A stretch of 64,000 nucleotides of DNA. Source: Methanosarcinaceae archaeon. GTDB lineage: Archaea; Halobacteriota; Methanosarcinia; Methanosarcinales; Methanosarcinaceae. The notes under the pieces are model-generated. The model was not told where the DNA came from, did no database searches, and saw only the letters and a program-made list of their open reading frames with translations. The translations under genes and the position numbers were made by a program. Positions 43,981-53,306 of the stretch are shown here, piece after piece. Positions within the stretch are counted from its first letter, which is position 1. Every line of letters begins with the position of its first letter. The stretch spans positions 1 to 64,000 of the forward strand of contig JAUWQD010000007.1 of NCBI GenBank assembly GCA_030611265.1, in the 5' to 3' direction.

Positions 43981-45048
43981 TTATTTTGACCCTGAAGCCT
44001 GACGTTTGAAGATTATCAAACTGCTTGAGTGTGTGGCATCAAACTTATGTCCGTTCGCTTCAAATATATTAGAGAAATATTGAATTAATTTCATGATAGT
44101 TTTTTCATCCCTATAATCATGCTGGATCTTCACAAATTCATTGCCAGGTTCCAAATGTATCTCAATGTTGTTCACGATCTGTGACACCGAAAAAAACCTT
44201 TTGAATAACACCAGCAATTCGGAAAGCGGAATATCCGCAATCGGATGGCTTGTCACAGTCTCAAACATGTCAACACCATCAGGCACGTTACCCGCTGCAA
44301 TTGACTCAAACTGGTTCTTTGGAATAGCCACCATGTTGTAACCTGTCACCTTATAGGCATTTACAAGTCCACCCCAAAATGCTTCTTTTTCGCTAAATTC
44401 CCTGTAAATATCATCAAGATGACCAAAATGCTTCTTTATCCCAGGTGGCACTTCTCCTGATAATAATGTGGTCTTTTTAAAATCGATCCTGACCGATTTT
44501 GACCTGCGATAGAGGCCATCAATATCCAGTTGCTTCCATTTTGCAATAAACAATGAAACGTGTTCTGCAAAAAAATCCCTCAGGTATGAGTCACCTTTTG
44601 AAAACACAATTGTTGCATTGTCTGGATCAAGTGTGTCCACACAAAATATTGATACTTCTATTCCCCATCCAAATTCCTGACTGAGATTGTTGAGATACGC
44701 ATCAAGTTCCATCATTGTCTGGACTGAAAATGGATTTATGAGCTCATCAACAAGTTCCTCATCTACGAGACATCCGCGGCTGTTTTTTAACAACCACTTC
44801 AGTGCTGTCCGATTTATTATGAGGTGTTCCCCGTTTTCAATCAATTCATCAAATCTGGTAGGTGGAGCAACAAGAGTGCTTAAAACATCAATGGATTCTT
44901 CAATAGTCTCATGTTTTTGTAATGCAGCGTCTGTTAGTTCGATCGTATCACGTATGGCTGCGCTTAGATTGCCATCATTTGCATCCAGAAGTGGCTGCAG
45001 TTTTTTCAAGTATTTTTCATCCAGAGATATATTTTTCCGAATTAACAT
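43981..45048 (-). CDS. Ribbon-helix-helix N-terminus with large uncharacterised C-terminal domain
   Basis: This 355-residue protein begins LIRKNISLDEKYLKKLQPLL followed by GNLSAAIRDTIELTDAAL, a typical ribbon-helix-helix DNA-binding start. The rest (about 60-355) has WLLKNSRGCLVDEELVDELI, SIFCVDTLDPDNATIVFSKG and EIHLEPGNEFVKIQHDYRDE. It resembles sensory or ligand-binding domains in Methanosarcina paralogous regulators, but I cannot name the family. A regulator role is inferred from the N-terminus only. The 500-base upstream region with palindromes may contain its operator. Confidence 0.7.
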   Translation of the reverse strand: MLIRKNISLDEKYLKKLQPLLDANDGNLSAAIRDTIELTDAALQKHETIEESIDVLSTLVAPPTRFDELIENGEHLIINRTALKWLLKNSRGCLVDEELVDELINPFSVQTMMELDAYLNNLSQEFGWGIEVSIFCVDTLDPDNATIVFSKGDSYLRDFFAEHVSLFIAKWKQLDIDGLYRRSKSVRIDFKKTTLLSGEVPPGIKKHFGHLDDIYREFSEKEAFWGGLVNAYKVTGYNMVAIPKNQFESIAAGNVPDGVDMFETVTSHPIADIPLSELLVLFKRFFSVSQIVNNIEIHLEPGNEFVKIQHDYRDEKTIMKLIQYFSNIFEANGHKFDATHSSSLIIFKRQASGSK

Positions 45049-45615
45049 TGTAATCTAATTCCATGCTATTTTAGTAACAATCGATGTGTTTAGTATTAAT
45101 ATAGTACTACTTGGTATTAAGTGTTTTCACATATAATTAGTATTAAATATTAAATTTCACGCATCTAAATACGGTTTAAATCTTAGTTAAGTAGTTATAT
45201 TTAGTTATCTTCCAATATACTTATTTTAAATGGAGTTATTATGATAACAAAGTAATATAACATCTTAATTAGCAGTAGTATTCCATTCACACCACCATAT
45301 ATATTGATGCTACTATGTACATAATGTTGCACAACATACATATTGTTTAACATAGGGGTATGTTAAACAAGCGGGTAGAGGAGTGGGGTTTCTTCTTATT
45401 GTTTGATGTACGTTAGAGTGTGCTTTCAAAATAATGATATAACTTGTTCAAAATTGGTTACCTAATTAACAAACTAGTTTGCCCCATCCATATTTTTCAA
45501 ACATGATGAAATATGATCTGGCAGTAATAACAATCTTGAAATCGTTAATCTTGCTGTCTATCATGAAATAATTAATATATGTTGATCGCGCCTAAATTTA
45601 ATGAGGTGTTATTTC
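45049..45615. other. Long AT-rich intergenic region between divergent genes, with palindromes
   Basis: The 567-base region has no reading frame of interest. It has clustered TTAGTATTAA repeats (45090-45145: TTTAGTATTAATATAGTACT and AATTAGTATTAAATATTAAA), a short palindrome ATGTTGCACAACAT (45324-45337), and the long hairpin at 45343-45370. GAGGTG at 45603 is the ribosome-binding site for the DUF4013-like gene. It probably holds promoters and operators for both neighbours. Confidence 0.55.
45343..45370. promoter_or_regulatory. Perfect 12-bp inverted repeat around GGGG
   Basis: TTGTTTAACATA-GGGG-TATGTTAAACAA is a perfect 12-bp inverted repeat with a 4-base centre. A second palindrome, ATGTTGCACAACAT, lies six bases upstream. 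No T-run follows and no gene ends here, so an operator is more likely than a terminator. Confidence 0.5.
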
Positions 45616-46176
45616 ATGCAAATTGGAACCATAATGACAGATTCATAGAACATATTCAAGAATAATATCGTAGCTTACATCATAGGCACTTTGATCGCAG
45701 TTATAGGATCGATATTCATCATAACCATAGCCCCATTGTTTTATGGCTTGACCTACATGGCAGTCAGGGGAATTAAAGGTGAAACAGTAGAGATAAATGA
45801 TGTATTCGAAGGATTCAACAATTTCATAAGAAGCTGGGTATTTGCAATAGTAGCCGGCATACTACTAATGATTGGTTATTTCTTTTTGATAATACCTGGA
45901 ATAATATTGTCAATTTTGCTAATATATGCACTTCCGCTCCTTGTCTTGAGAGACTACGGTGGAATAGATGCAATAAAAGAGAACATCAACATAGGTAAAG
46001 AGAATTTTAAGGACACACTGATCCTGTTCGTGATAATTGTCGTCTTAAATGCAATCGGCGGTTCAATACCACTTGCTTTTGCATTAGTACTGCCATATAC
46101 CACTATATGCTACACACTGGCGACTTCCAGCTTTATAGAAGAAGCACCAACTGCAATTGTCGGCGAGATCGAATAA
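45616..46176 (+). pseudogene. DUF4013-like membrane protein with an in-frame UAG at codon 11
   Basis: From ATG 45616, eight bases after GAGGTG, the frame reads MQIGTIMTDS, then TAG, then NIFKNNIVAYIIGTLIAVIG and on to residue 186. FYGLTYMAVRGIKGETVEIN and SWVFAIVAGILLMIGYFFLI are typical of DUF4013-type proteins with a short start helix followed by several membrane segments. Starting at TTG 45691 would remove half of the first membrane segment and has no ribosome-binding site. So the gene is probably inactivated by one nonsense change (perhaps TGG to TAG), or read through. Confidence 0.65.
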
Positions 46177-46219
46177 ACCATAATTTTTCTGTGAAAAATT
46201 GATGCTGGCTATAAACTGA

Positions 46220-47701
46220 TCAAACAGTTACAGCCGCATCAAGTTCATTTTTTGTGATATGCAAATATGTGATAGCCCCGGGCATGCCTTCATAATACAA
46301 AGTTATCGTTGATTGTTCATAATCAACAGGGTCCTGCGGCCCCCCATCGATACTGAATATGACCGAACCGTCCATTGTAAGAAGTTTCATGTAGTGCTGG
46401 GTCAAATTATATAGAGATGTTTGGTAGTTATTATCAATTATTTCAATATCAGGCGGCAGACTTATTGAACTCTCAGGGCCCCATGAAAAATCAGGTTCTG
46501 CATAATCATCATTTTGATTACCAGGAGCGTATTCCATAAAATATGTATCATCCAAAAAATCAACCATCGCTGTTTCAGGGTCCTCTATTACTGGAATTGA
46601 TGCAGTATTTGACCAGCGTTCGATATATTCAGAACCAGCAGCAGTATCCTTATATTCAACATCAAGTCTCAATCCTGCAGTCTTATCTAATGTGTAAGTC
46701 AATGTTTTAGTTCCAGATGATGCAGATATATCATAATTTGAAGGATTAAGCCCCTGTGCACCACCGGCAACAAAATTAAAGGAAAAATTGTAAATTGGCG
46801 CAGTTGTTGATTCATTGAGCACCCCCACCTTAAACGCATCTGTTAATGTAGATGTCCCCATTGGCGGAATTACATCCAGTTCAATAATAGCAGTCTTGTT
46901 CGCAACATCCACAGTTGCACTGGTATATGTCTGACTATTTGCATAATTAGCCCATGCATCATAATATTCGCTCTTTATGTAGATAATTACCTTATCCGCT
47001 TCAAGTGGATTTACCCTATTAACTGCCATTGTAGTATTTGGGAATAACACAAGAGGCATATTGTTCGAACTAATAGAAACACCCACATCACCAGTACCAC
47101 TCACACCGGATCTTCCATTTATCTTCATAAGTGGAAGAGTAAGCGTTTCACCATTGTAGTGGAATTCTGGAGGCGATATCATAATTGTACTACCTGTTGG
47201 ATATTTTGACCAAACGCCACCACCTTCGTATGCTATGATACGATCATCCATACTGTATTCAATGGATCCGAGTGAACAATTAAACTCATCAAAACCGCTC
47301 CCGCCTACATAATGCTCCCAACTCTGCCACCTATACCTGTTTTGACCAGTCATGAAATCGACATAGTTTTCATCACTAATATTAACAGTAACAGTGACAA
47401 TTACTATCCTACTCTCATTATATGCATCCTGATCACCATTGACATTGATAGCACCCCCCATAAGTGAAACATACGTGGTCTGGATTGGAGATTCACCAAG
47501 TGCCACTTTACTTGTTCGTGAGTCAAAGACCGTAAAAGCCTGTTCAATTTTTTGTGCTTTTGCCATATCTTCCAATCCGTCAAGTGTGGGAACACTATAG
47601 ATCAACATTGAACTGATCGAAAGTATAGTTAAACCTAACATGAGTATAATTCCAATGACAGGCGAAACCGCACTTTCAGACTTAAACATTTTAAAGCTCA
47701 T
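46220..47701 (-). CDS. Large archaeal pilin-like surface protein
   Basis: This 493-residue protein has a type IV pilin-like N-terminus: SESAVSPVIGIILMLGLTIL followed by SISSMLIYS. The AVSPVIG motif is the hallmark of the archaeal Pilin_N (PF07790-type) family, processed near the hydrophobic helix. The rest is β-rich, polar and Asn/Thr/Tyr-rich, as expected outside the cell. It has duplicated features with the next gene (ESPIQTTYVSLMGGAINVNG here, PSQSVELKLYGGLVSVTGDS there). It is the last gene of a minus-strand run of six such proteins. Confidence 0.8.
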   Translation of the reverse strand: MSFKMFKSESAVSPVIGIILMLGLTILSISSMLIYSVPTLDGLEDMAKAQKIEQAFTVFDSRTSKVALGESPIQTTYVSLMGGAINVNGDQDAYNESRIVIVTVTVNISDENYVDFMTGQNRYRWQSWEHYVGGSGFDEFNCSLGSIEYSMDDRIIAYEGGGVWSKYPTGSTIMISPPEFHYNGETLTLPLMKINGRSGVSGTGDVGVSISSNNMPLVLFPNTTMAVNRVNPLEADKVIIYIKSEYYDAWANYANSQTYTSATVDVANKTAIIELDVIPPMGTSTLTDAFKVGVLNESTTAPIYNFSFNFVAGGAQGLNPSNYDISASSGTKTLTYTLDKTAGLRLDVEYKDTAAGSEYIERWSNTASIPVIEDPETAMVDFLDDTYFMEYAPGNQNDDYAEPDFSWGPESSISLPPDIEIIDNNYQTSLYNLTQHYMKLLTMDGSVIFSIDGGPQDPVDYEQSTITLYYEGMPGAITYLHITKNELDAAVTV

Positions 47702-47736
47702 TTTTCACGCACCATGATATTTGTAATATCATATCC

Positions 47737-48516
47737 TTAATCGATAGTCACGCTCATCGGAGAATATATGATATGCACATCAATATTAGGAGAATAATCC
47801 TTGTGCAAATGCACGGTTGTATTTGTATGATCAAAACTCACAAAATTCATTCCCAAATCATCTGTGTCATTAAGATATCTCTCCCATCCCTTGTAATACT
47901 TACTTTTAATTGTAATATCCACCTGAGATACATTATAATAACTGTACACCGAAGCCGTACCACCATCAGAGGTCACACGTACAAGCCCTACTCCGGATAT
48001 GCCGGTTGAACCCGATATCATCACCGCAGGAATTGTAAGTACACCATCATGTAATACGAACTTTGGTCGCGACACCATTAATGCATCACCTATTGGATAC
48101 TGTGCCCATGCACCCGTATTCTCATAACAGATGAACCTGTCTTCATACTCATTCTGGATTGCTCGCATCTGTCTTTCAAAAGTATAGGATTCAAAAGTTG
48201 AATTCGATGTATTCCATGCCTGTACAGTCACATTGATAGCACTGTCACCAGTCACCGAAACGAGACCACCATACAACTTCAATTCAACCGACTGTGAAGG
48301 TGCAGCACCAAACACTATCTTGTTGATGTTCGCCGTAAGAACTATGAAACTCTGCCTGACATTCTCTGCATGCCCTGATTCCTGCATGTGATCTACAAGC
48401 GGAAAACCTGCAACTCCGATCACAGCAACCGCTAAGAGCATTATTCCAAGTATAATGCTAAAATCAACAACCTCTGAAACTGCATCTTCCGATCTTAGAA
48501 ATCTTATACATTTCAT
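47737..48516 (-). CDS. Pilin-like surface protein
   Basis: From ATG 48516 (MKCIRFLRSEDAVSEVVDFS) this encodes about 259 residues; in-frame starts up to 48570 exist and one overlaps the upstream stop. A short basic start and DAV motif precede one hydrophobic helix (IILGIMLLAVAVIGVAGFPL). The extracellular part is homologous in layout to the 46220-47701 protein: KIVFGAAPSQSVELKLYGG, RFICYENTGAWAQYPIGDAL, and an SGSTGISGVGLVRV stretch. It likely forms part of a surface filament with its neighbours (inference). Confidence 0.78.
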   Translation of the reverse strand: MKCIRFLRSEDAVSEVVDFSIILGIMLLAVAVIGVAGFPLVDHMQESGHAENVRQSFIVLTANINKIVFGAAPSQSVELKLYGGLVSVTGDSAINVTVQAWNTSNSTFESYTFERQMRAIQNEYEDRFICYENTGAWAQYPIGDALMVSRPKFVLHDGVLTIPAVMISGSTGISGVGLVRVTSDGGTASVYSYYNVSQVDITIKSKYYKGWERYLNDTDDLGMNFVSFDHTNTTVHLHKDYSPNIDVHIIYSPMSVTID

Positions 48517-48566
48517 GTTTACATTTCCGGTTTTTGTCTGTAGCCTATCGCCCATCAGCACACATC

Positions 48567-49043
48567 TCAATACACTTCAATTAAATTAGTCGATGGGTTG
48601 TATAATAAATAATGCTCACCTGCAGCACTGTATATCTTCGTTGATGAAACATTGGTTGTCTGTGTAACATAAGGGATTTTGACTGTGGTCTCAAGCCGAT
48701 CATCCGAATTGAATGTGATCTCACTGGTCAGGTTTGAGAACTCAACCGAATAATAACTGCCTGCAATCTTATCAGGCAAAGATACATCATAACGTATCTC
48801 ACCGATGTCCCCTCCTGAACTAAGAGTAACATTAACGATCGTATCAATGTTCGTGAGCTGAACCGCAATATCGTTACCATGTATCTCAAACTCTTCTCGC
48901 AACACCGTGTGTTCAGCCTGGTAAAGCATGCCATAGAATGTCTGCATTATCATCAAAAAAGCGATAACAGTAATTGAAAATGTCAATATGAACCCTATTG
49001 ATATGGATACTGCATTATCATCGTTTAAGATATCTCTTTTCAT
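48567..49043 (-). CDS. Pilin-like surface protein
   Basis: This 158-residue protein has NDDNAVSISIGFILTFSITV followed by IAFLMIMQTFYGM, a pilin-type N-terminal membrane helix after a short charged start. Its β-rich domain follows: IAVQLTNIDTIVNVTLSSGG and IGEIRYDVSLPDKIAGSYYS. It ends YLLYNPSTNLIEVY. The length is typical of minor pilins. It lies between two similar proteins with gaps of under 10 bases or an overlap. Confidence 0.78.
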   Translation of the reverse strand: MKRDILNDDNAVSISIGFILTFSITVIAFLMIMQTFYGMLYQAEHTVLREEFEIHGNDIAVQLTNIDTIVNVTLSSGGDIGEIRYDVSLPDKIAGSYYSVEFSNLTSEITFNSDDRLETTVKIPYVTQTTNVSSTKIYSAAGEHYLLYNPSTNLIEVY

Positions 49044-49051
49044 GATAACTC

Positions 49052-49906
49052 CTATGGTATGGAAATCGGTATAGATATGTTGATCCTTGTCTTTCCTGAA
49101 GATGTACTGACAGTAGCATTTGTCATCCAGTATCTTGCCCGCGAATATGGCGTGCCATCAGCCAGGTTTCCGGACATTGTAAAATGCCCAGCAGCTTTGG
49201 TGCCGTTTAGGAACTTCAAATTATAGGTCTCATTTGTAGTATAATCATTAAAATGATATGGGAAGTCTGTGGTAACATCTACCAAATCATTTGTTATGTT
49301 CAATGACCAAATAGTTGTTGTCGTTTCTCCAACTGCCGCCATTGATTGATTATAAACAGTAATGTTTACATTTCCACTATCGTTATACAACTTAAGTGAC
49401 CATAACGAACTACCTGAGCTGTTTATGGCCTGGATCGTAAACGCATTAGTAGTATTTCCAAGAACACTTGTATCAGTTATCTCGATCAAAAATGAATTTG
49501 TATAATTCACATCTGCTATAACAATCCAATCGGGTTTACCATCCAAAAGTCCATTCCCTGTAAAATAACCATCATAAAAAGTACTGTTCCGGACATTAAA
49601 TGATATACCTGAAAGTGCGTACACAGATGCAGCCTTTTGATTGTAACTGGACATGTACTGGTTGAACAGTGTTGCATTGAATGATGTCTGGTTCTTTGTT
49701 GCATAACCATATGCACCACTTAATGCATCCGATGACATCTGCCTGGCATTTGAAACATAATAACGGTTTGCATCAATACTCGATTCTGATGCCATGTTGC
49801 TTGCAAAGATGATATTGTTTAGCATGATAGTTGAAACTACAATAGCAAGTCCTATTGTGAATCCGGCTATTAGGAGCAGTTGTGCAGAATCATCCATTTT
49901 CTTCAT
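49052..49906 (-). CDS. Pilin-like surface protein
   Basis: This 284-residue protein has DDSAQLLLIAGFTIGLAIVV followed by STIMLNNIIFASNMASES, the N-terminal helix pattern of archaeal pilin-like DUF families (DUF7261 type, from memory). The exterior domain is rich in Asn, Thr and Ser (NASFNATLFNQYMSSYNQKA-like, many NxS/T sites), which could be glycosylated. The stop is TAG, four codons before the next start, within GGAG of the following ribosome-binding site. Confidence 0.78.
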   Translation of the reverse strand: MKKMDDSAQLLLIAGFTIGLAIVVSTIMLNNIIFASNMASESSIDANRYYVSNARQMSSDALSGAYGYATKNQTSFNATLFNQYMSSYNQKAASVYALSGISFNVRNSTFYDGYFTGNGLLDGKPDWIVIADVNYTNSFLIEITDTSVLGNTTNAFTIQAINSSGSSLWSLKLYNDSGNVNITVYNQSMAAVGETTTTIWSLNITNDLVDVTTDFPYHFNDYTTNETYNLKFLNGTKAAGHFTMSGNLADGTPYSRARYWMTNATVSTSSGKTRINISIPISIP

Positions 49907-49930
49907 TGCAATACATCCTTTTTATCAATC

Positions 49931-50548
49931 TCACATGCGCCAAAGTATAAGTTTCACATCAATAATATTGTAAAGATCCGTAGTATCATCTGTGTCAATT
50001 ATGCCCGTATTTGCCTGAAATGTAGAAGTGTTCCCAATATCTGGATTTGACAACACTACTTTTCTTGAGATGATGACTGCATTGTCAGACGGATCACCGT
50101 TATATATGTAAAATATTGATGAGAATCTTCCAGTATCACTCATATGAGAGAATTGAACATTATGTGCAATCCCGCGCGGAATTAAAATATATGTGAACAT
50201 GTCTTCCATAGAACTGTTGAGAGTGCTACTTGTGTTTGCTCTTGACTCATAAGAATCACCGCTCCATGCATATTCGTCACCATTCCAGTCCAATATGTCA
50301 TTTTTAAGATTTGATCTTTGGTCATACTGTGAGTAATCAAGTGCACTTAGCATATCCTGCCCGATTACCTGAAGCTGTGCTTCAATGTGAGCATTTGCGG
50401 TCGATGATGTAAGCGGAGTAAGTGACGTTGCCTGAACTGCAAAAACAATAACCATAACCATAATTGTTGAAGCCATGATCGCTTCAAGGGTATGCATCTG
50501 TGCCAACTGGTCATTTCCTGATCCGAATAGTAGATTACCACGGTTCAA
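49931..50548 (-). CDS. Pilin-like surface protein
   Basis: This 205-residue protein has GNDQLAQMHTLEAIMASTIM followed by VMVIVFAVQATSLTPL. The Gln-x-x-Thr-Leu-Glu-Ala segment with conserved Glu is like position +5 of type IV pilins. Then come AHIEAQLQVIGQDMLSALDY and a β-rich remainder ending LYNIIDVKLILWRM. Probably a minor pilin of the DUF7288 type (recalled name). The gap to the preceding gene is one base. Confidence 0.78.
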   Translation of the reverse strand: MNRGNLLFGSGNDQLAQMHTLEAIMASTIMVMVIVFAVQATSLTPLTSSTANAHIEAQLQVIGQDMLSALDYSQYDQRSNLKNDILDWNGDEYAWSGDSYESRANTSSTLNSSMEDMFTYILIPRGIAHNVQFSHMSDTGRFSSIFYIYNGDPSDNAVIISRKVVLSNPDIGNTSTFQANTGIIDTDDTTDLYNIIDVKLILWRM

Positions 50549-50549
50549 G

Positions 50550-51047
50550 CTACCACACCCTGACCGATACGATCCTATTTTCTGTTACGCCTGTATCAGC
50601 ATCCATAAAAAGCACAATCCTCTTTGTCTGCCCGACATTTCCAACAGATGGCAGCACCGCACCAGTCGAGTTTATAATGCCAACCGATTCATTTTCAAGG
50701 GTGATATTGACATCATATTCAACATAGGCACCATATAACCCCAAAGACGAGCGTGTACCCCCATAATCAGCATCAAGCAACGTAAAAAACGTGTTAACTT
50801 TTGTCGAGATTACAAGGTTCGGTACCGCTGCATCTCCTGCGGTCATGATATTCTCAACAACCAGTGTGGACACCCTATCCGCCATAAGTGTAACCTCATC
50901 CGAATTTGACTCAAATGGGGCGAACAATCCTGAAATATACTGAAAAACGAAAAATATTGCAAATAGGAAAATGGTTATGCTGATCAGATAATCGATCGTC
51001 ATCTGACCTTTTTCATTAACATTGAATTTTTTATATATCAGACCCAT
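50550..51047 (-). CDS. Pilin-like surface protein, first of the set
   Basis: From ATG 51047 (MGLIYKKFNVNEKGQMTIDY) this encodes about 165 residues; an upstream Met exists, but TAAGGG precedes this ATG. KGQMTIDYLISITIFLFAIF, with FVFQYISGL after it, is a pilin-like helix with the Gln-Met-Thr-x-Asp-Tyr motif. The rest is β-rich (DVNITLENESVGIINSTGAV). The stop is TAG. It is the promoter-proximal pilin gene, 80 bases downstream of the ArlD/E-domain gene. Confidence 0.78.
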   Translation of the reverse strand: MGLIYKKFNVNEKGQMTIDYLISITIFLFAIFFVFQYISGLFAPFESNSDEVTLMADRVSTLVVENIMTAGDAAVPNLVISTKVNTFFTLLDADYGGTRSSLGLYGAYVEYDVNITLENESVGIINSTGAVLPSVGNVGQTKRIVLFMDADTGVTENRIVSVRVW

Positions 51048-51128
51048 TGTCAAACCCTTATGAATGAAGCTCGTAGATCGTATGTGAAGCCCTGATGGAA
51101 AAACTGTCACTTAAGTAGTAAAGCCGGA

Positions 51129-53216
51129 TTATATACCATAGATTTCCGTACCTTTCTTTACCCTCTCAATATCTCTTTCAATTATTGACAATCTGTTTTT
51201 GTCAACTTTAACACCGGCGAGTTTTTCGATGAACCATATTGATTTAACGTGTTCATCCGGATTCAATTTCCAGTCAGGTTTTTCTAGATAATAATCAATG
51301 CCCTCTGCATACCGCATCAGTTCCAAACGCACATCATCACTTACCCAACCAAGGTCCTCATAATAGGACAATATATCAGGCAAGTTGTTCCGTCCAACAA
51401 GTTCCATCAGGAATTCAAGCCATTCCATACAGAGTTTCATGGTCGATGAATTCTTTTCGAGATGGACCAACTCCACATCCTGTCCAAATGACCTATAACT
51501 TCCGGCACCCACTTTTTTTAGTCCTTTTTCCACATACTCCGTGATCAATGCCATCTCTTCGCGAAGTTCTGCATTATCGGACTTTGTTTCATCTTTCAAA
51601 GTTTCATTTGCCTCATACGCCTCTGCAATGTCACTCATCAGTATAGAGGTAGTATTCCCAAACTCCGTAATTGTTTCGGCTGCAATTGCCTGATTGTTTT
51701 CAATATGCGATATCTTTGAATCGATTAAGTCAATCCGGTCCACTTTGTTGGACAATTCTTCAAACCTGACATCACTGCTCTGTGCAGATTCGTACATCTG
51801 CGACAAAAGCGCATTATATGAACCAACCAGATCGGATATGTTCTGCCCAATATTAGATAATCCAGCCTTCGTATCTGCATTCTCAGATTGGATCAATGTC
51901 AAAGTGTCCTCAACAACATCCAACCTGTTTTCGATCCCGCTTATCTTTTCCCTTGCAGAATCAAATCCAAGTGATACATCAGAATCGAAATTTTCGGCAT
52001 AACTCTTGATCTCGTTCATTGTAACAGTAGAACTTTCTACTGTACTTGAAAGCTCCTTAATGTTATTTACAATCTCATCTATGAGACCTTTTGAACTTTC
52101 AACCTCATTCCTCAGATCGTCAACATTAGTATCCATATCTGAAACCACCGATTCAACGGGAGTCACAGGTTCTGAATGATTCTCAAATGCCTCATTGATC
52201 TGTTCCCCAACAAGCGCCTGTACCTCATTTTTACTGAGACCACCTACAAGCTCGCGCATCTCATCCTTGTGTAATTCACCGATAGGTTCGACAACTACCC
52301 TTTCTGGTTCAGGCTCTTTGACTTTCACCTTTTCAATTTTTTGCTGTGGAACAGGTATTGGTTGCCCTATTCCCTGTGGTTCAGGTTCCGGCCTAATAAT
52401 TTCAGGAACTTCTTCAAATGGAGATATTTCAGGTGTTGTTCTTTTCTCTGATTCTTCCTTTAGTCGTTCTTCCTCAGCAATCTCAACTTCCTCGCGCAAT
52501 TCCTCCATCCTGTTGATCAGACTACCGCCCCGTGTGAGTTTTTTTAGTACACTCCTAAATGATATCATAATTCCATCCATTGTTTTTTTGGCTACAACAT
52601 CCAATGATGAAGATGTTGCAAAAGGTTGCGATGGTGGTTGAACATCAGGCGTAGAAGGCGGAAAATGTGGTTCCGATTCAAGAGTCGGAGGAAACGGTGA
52701 AATATCAGTTTCGGATGTAGGTGGGAATGGCGTCAAACTTTCTGATTCCTGTTCTATTGTTTCTTCATCTATTGTTTCTGCTTCATCATTTACATGATCC
52801 ATTTCTGTCGGTTCCTGCCCATAAACTTCAAATGGATGTGGCATTTTTGGAAATGTGTATGACTTATCGGAAACATCATCGACCACAGTATCTTCGTCTG
52901 CCGGAAGTGTCGGTTCAAACAGTGGACGAGATGACGATTTTTGCAGATCCGTTTTATCGTCATTAGCCTTATCAAAACCAAATACATCATCATACGATGG
53001 AACACTATCATCCACATCACTAAGCTCATCATTGATCTCGCCATTGATCTCATCATTCATATCTTCAGACAAAGCATCTATTACCGAAATTGCAGGCGGT
53101 TTTATATCATCAACTTTATGAACATTAACTACTTGTGACTTCGTATCAAATGATGGAGTGTCCTCAGACGGTTCTTTATCGAATTCCTTCTTTTTTTCCA
53201 ATGGCAGGTCACTCAT
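51129..53216 (-). CDS. ArlD/E-domain coiled-coil protein linked to the pilin-like cluster
   Basis: This 695-residue protein has a first ~230 residues that are acidic and Pro/Ser-rich (likely disordered, with TPFPPTSETDISPFPPTLES repeats). Short basic/coiled segments follow (VEIAEEERLKEESEKR), and then long coiled coils to about 560. The last ~130 residues match the archaellum accessory FlaD/FlaE (ArlD/E) domain: TMKLCMEWLEFLMELVGRNN, LPDILSYYEDLGWVSDD and HVKSIWFIEKLAGV. In the archaellum this domain sits beneath the motor. Here it accompanies pilin-like genes rather than archaellins, so it may anchor a different filament (inference). Confidence 0.88.
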   Translation of the reverse strand: MSDLPLEKKKEFDKEPSEDTPSFDTKSQVVNVHKVDDIKPPAISVIDALSEDMNDEINGEINDELSDVDDSVPSYDDVFGFDKANDDKTDLQKSSSRPLFEPTLPADEDTVVDDVSDKSYTFPKMPHPFEVYGQEPTEMDHVNDEAETIDEETIEQESESLTPFPPTSETDISPFPPTLESEPHFPPSTPDVQPPSQPFATSSSLDVVAKKTMDGIMISFRSVLKKLTRGGSLINRMEELREEVEIAEEERLKEESEKRTTPEISPFEEVPEIIRPEPEPQGIGQPIPVPQQKIEKVKVKEPEPERVVVEPIGELHKDEMRELVGGLSKNEVQALVGEQINEAFENHSEPVTPVESVVSDMDTNVDDLRNEVESSKGLIDEIVNNIKELSSTVESSTVTMNEIKSYAENFDSDVSLGFDSAREKISGIENRLDVVEDTLTLIQSENADTKAGLSNIGQNISDLVGSYNALLSQMYESAQSSDVRFEELSNKVDRIDLIDSKISHIENNQAIAAETITEFGNTTSILMSDIAEAYEANETLKDETKSDNAELREEMALITEYVEKGLKKVGAGSYRSFGQDVELVHLEKNSSTMKLCMEWLEFLMELVGRNNLPDILSYYEDLGWVSDDVRLELMRYAEGIDYYLEKPDWKLNPDEHVKSIWFIEKLAGVKVDKNRLSIIERDIERVKKGTEIYGI

Positions 53217-53306
53217 CTGATATCAACTTCGTAATTTGGAATGTTAGTGCAATATAAGCTAGATATATAAATTATATTTACTTTTATTTTATTATATGTT
53301 TAATAT

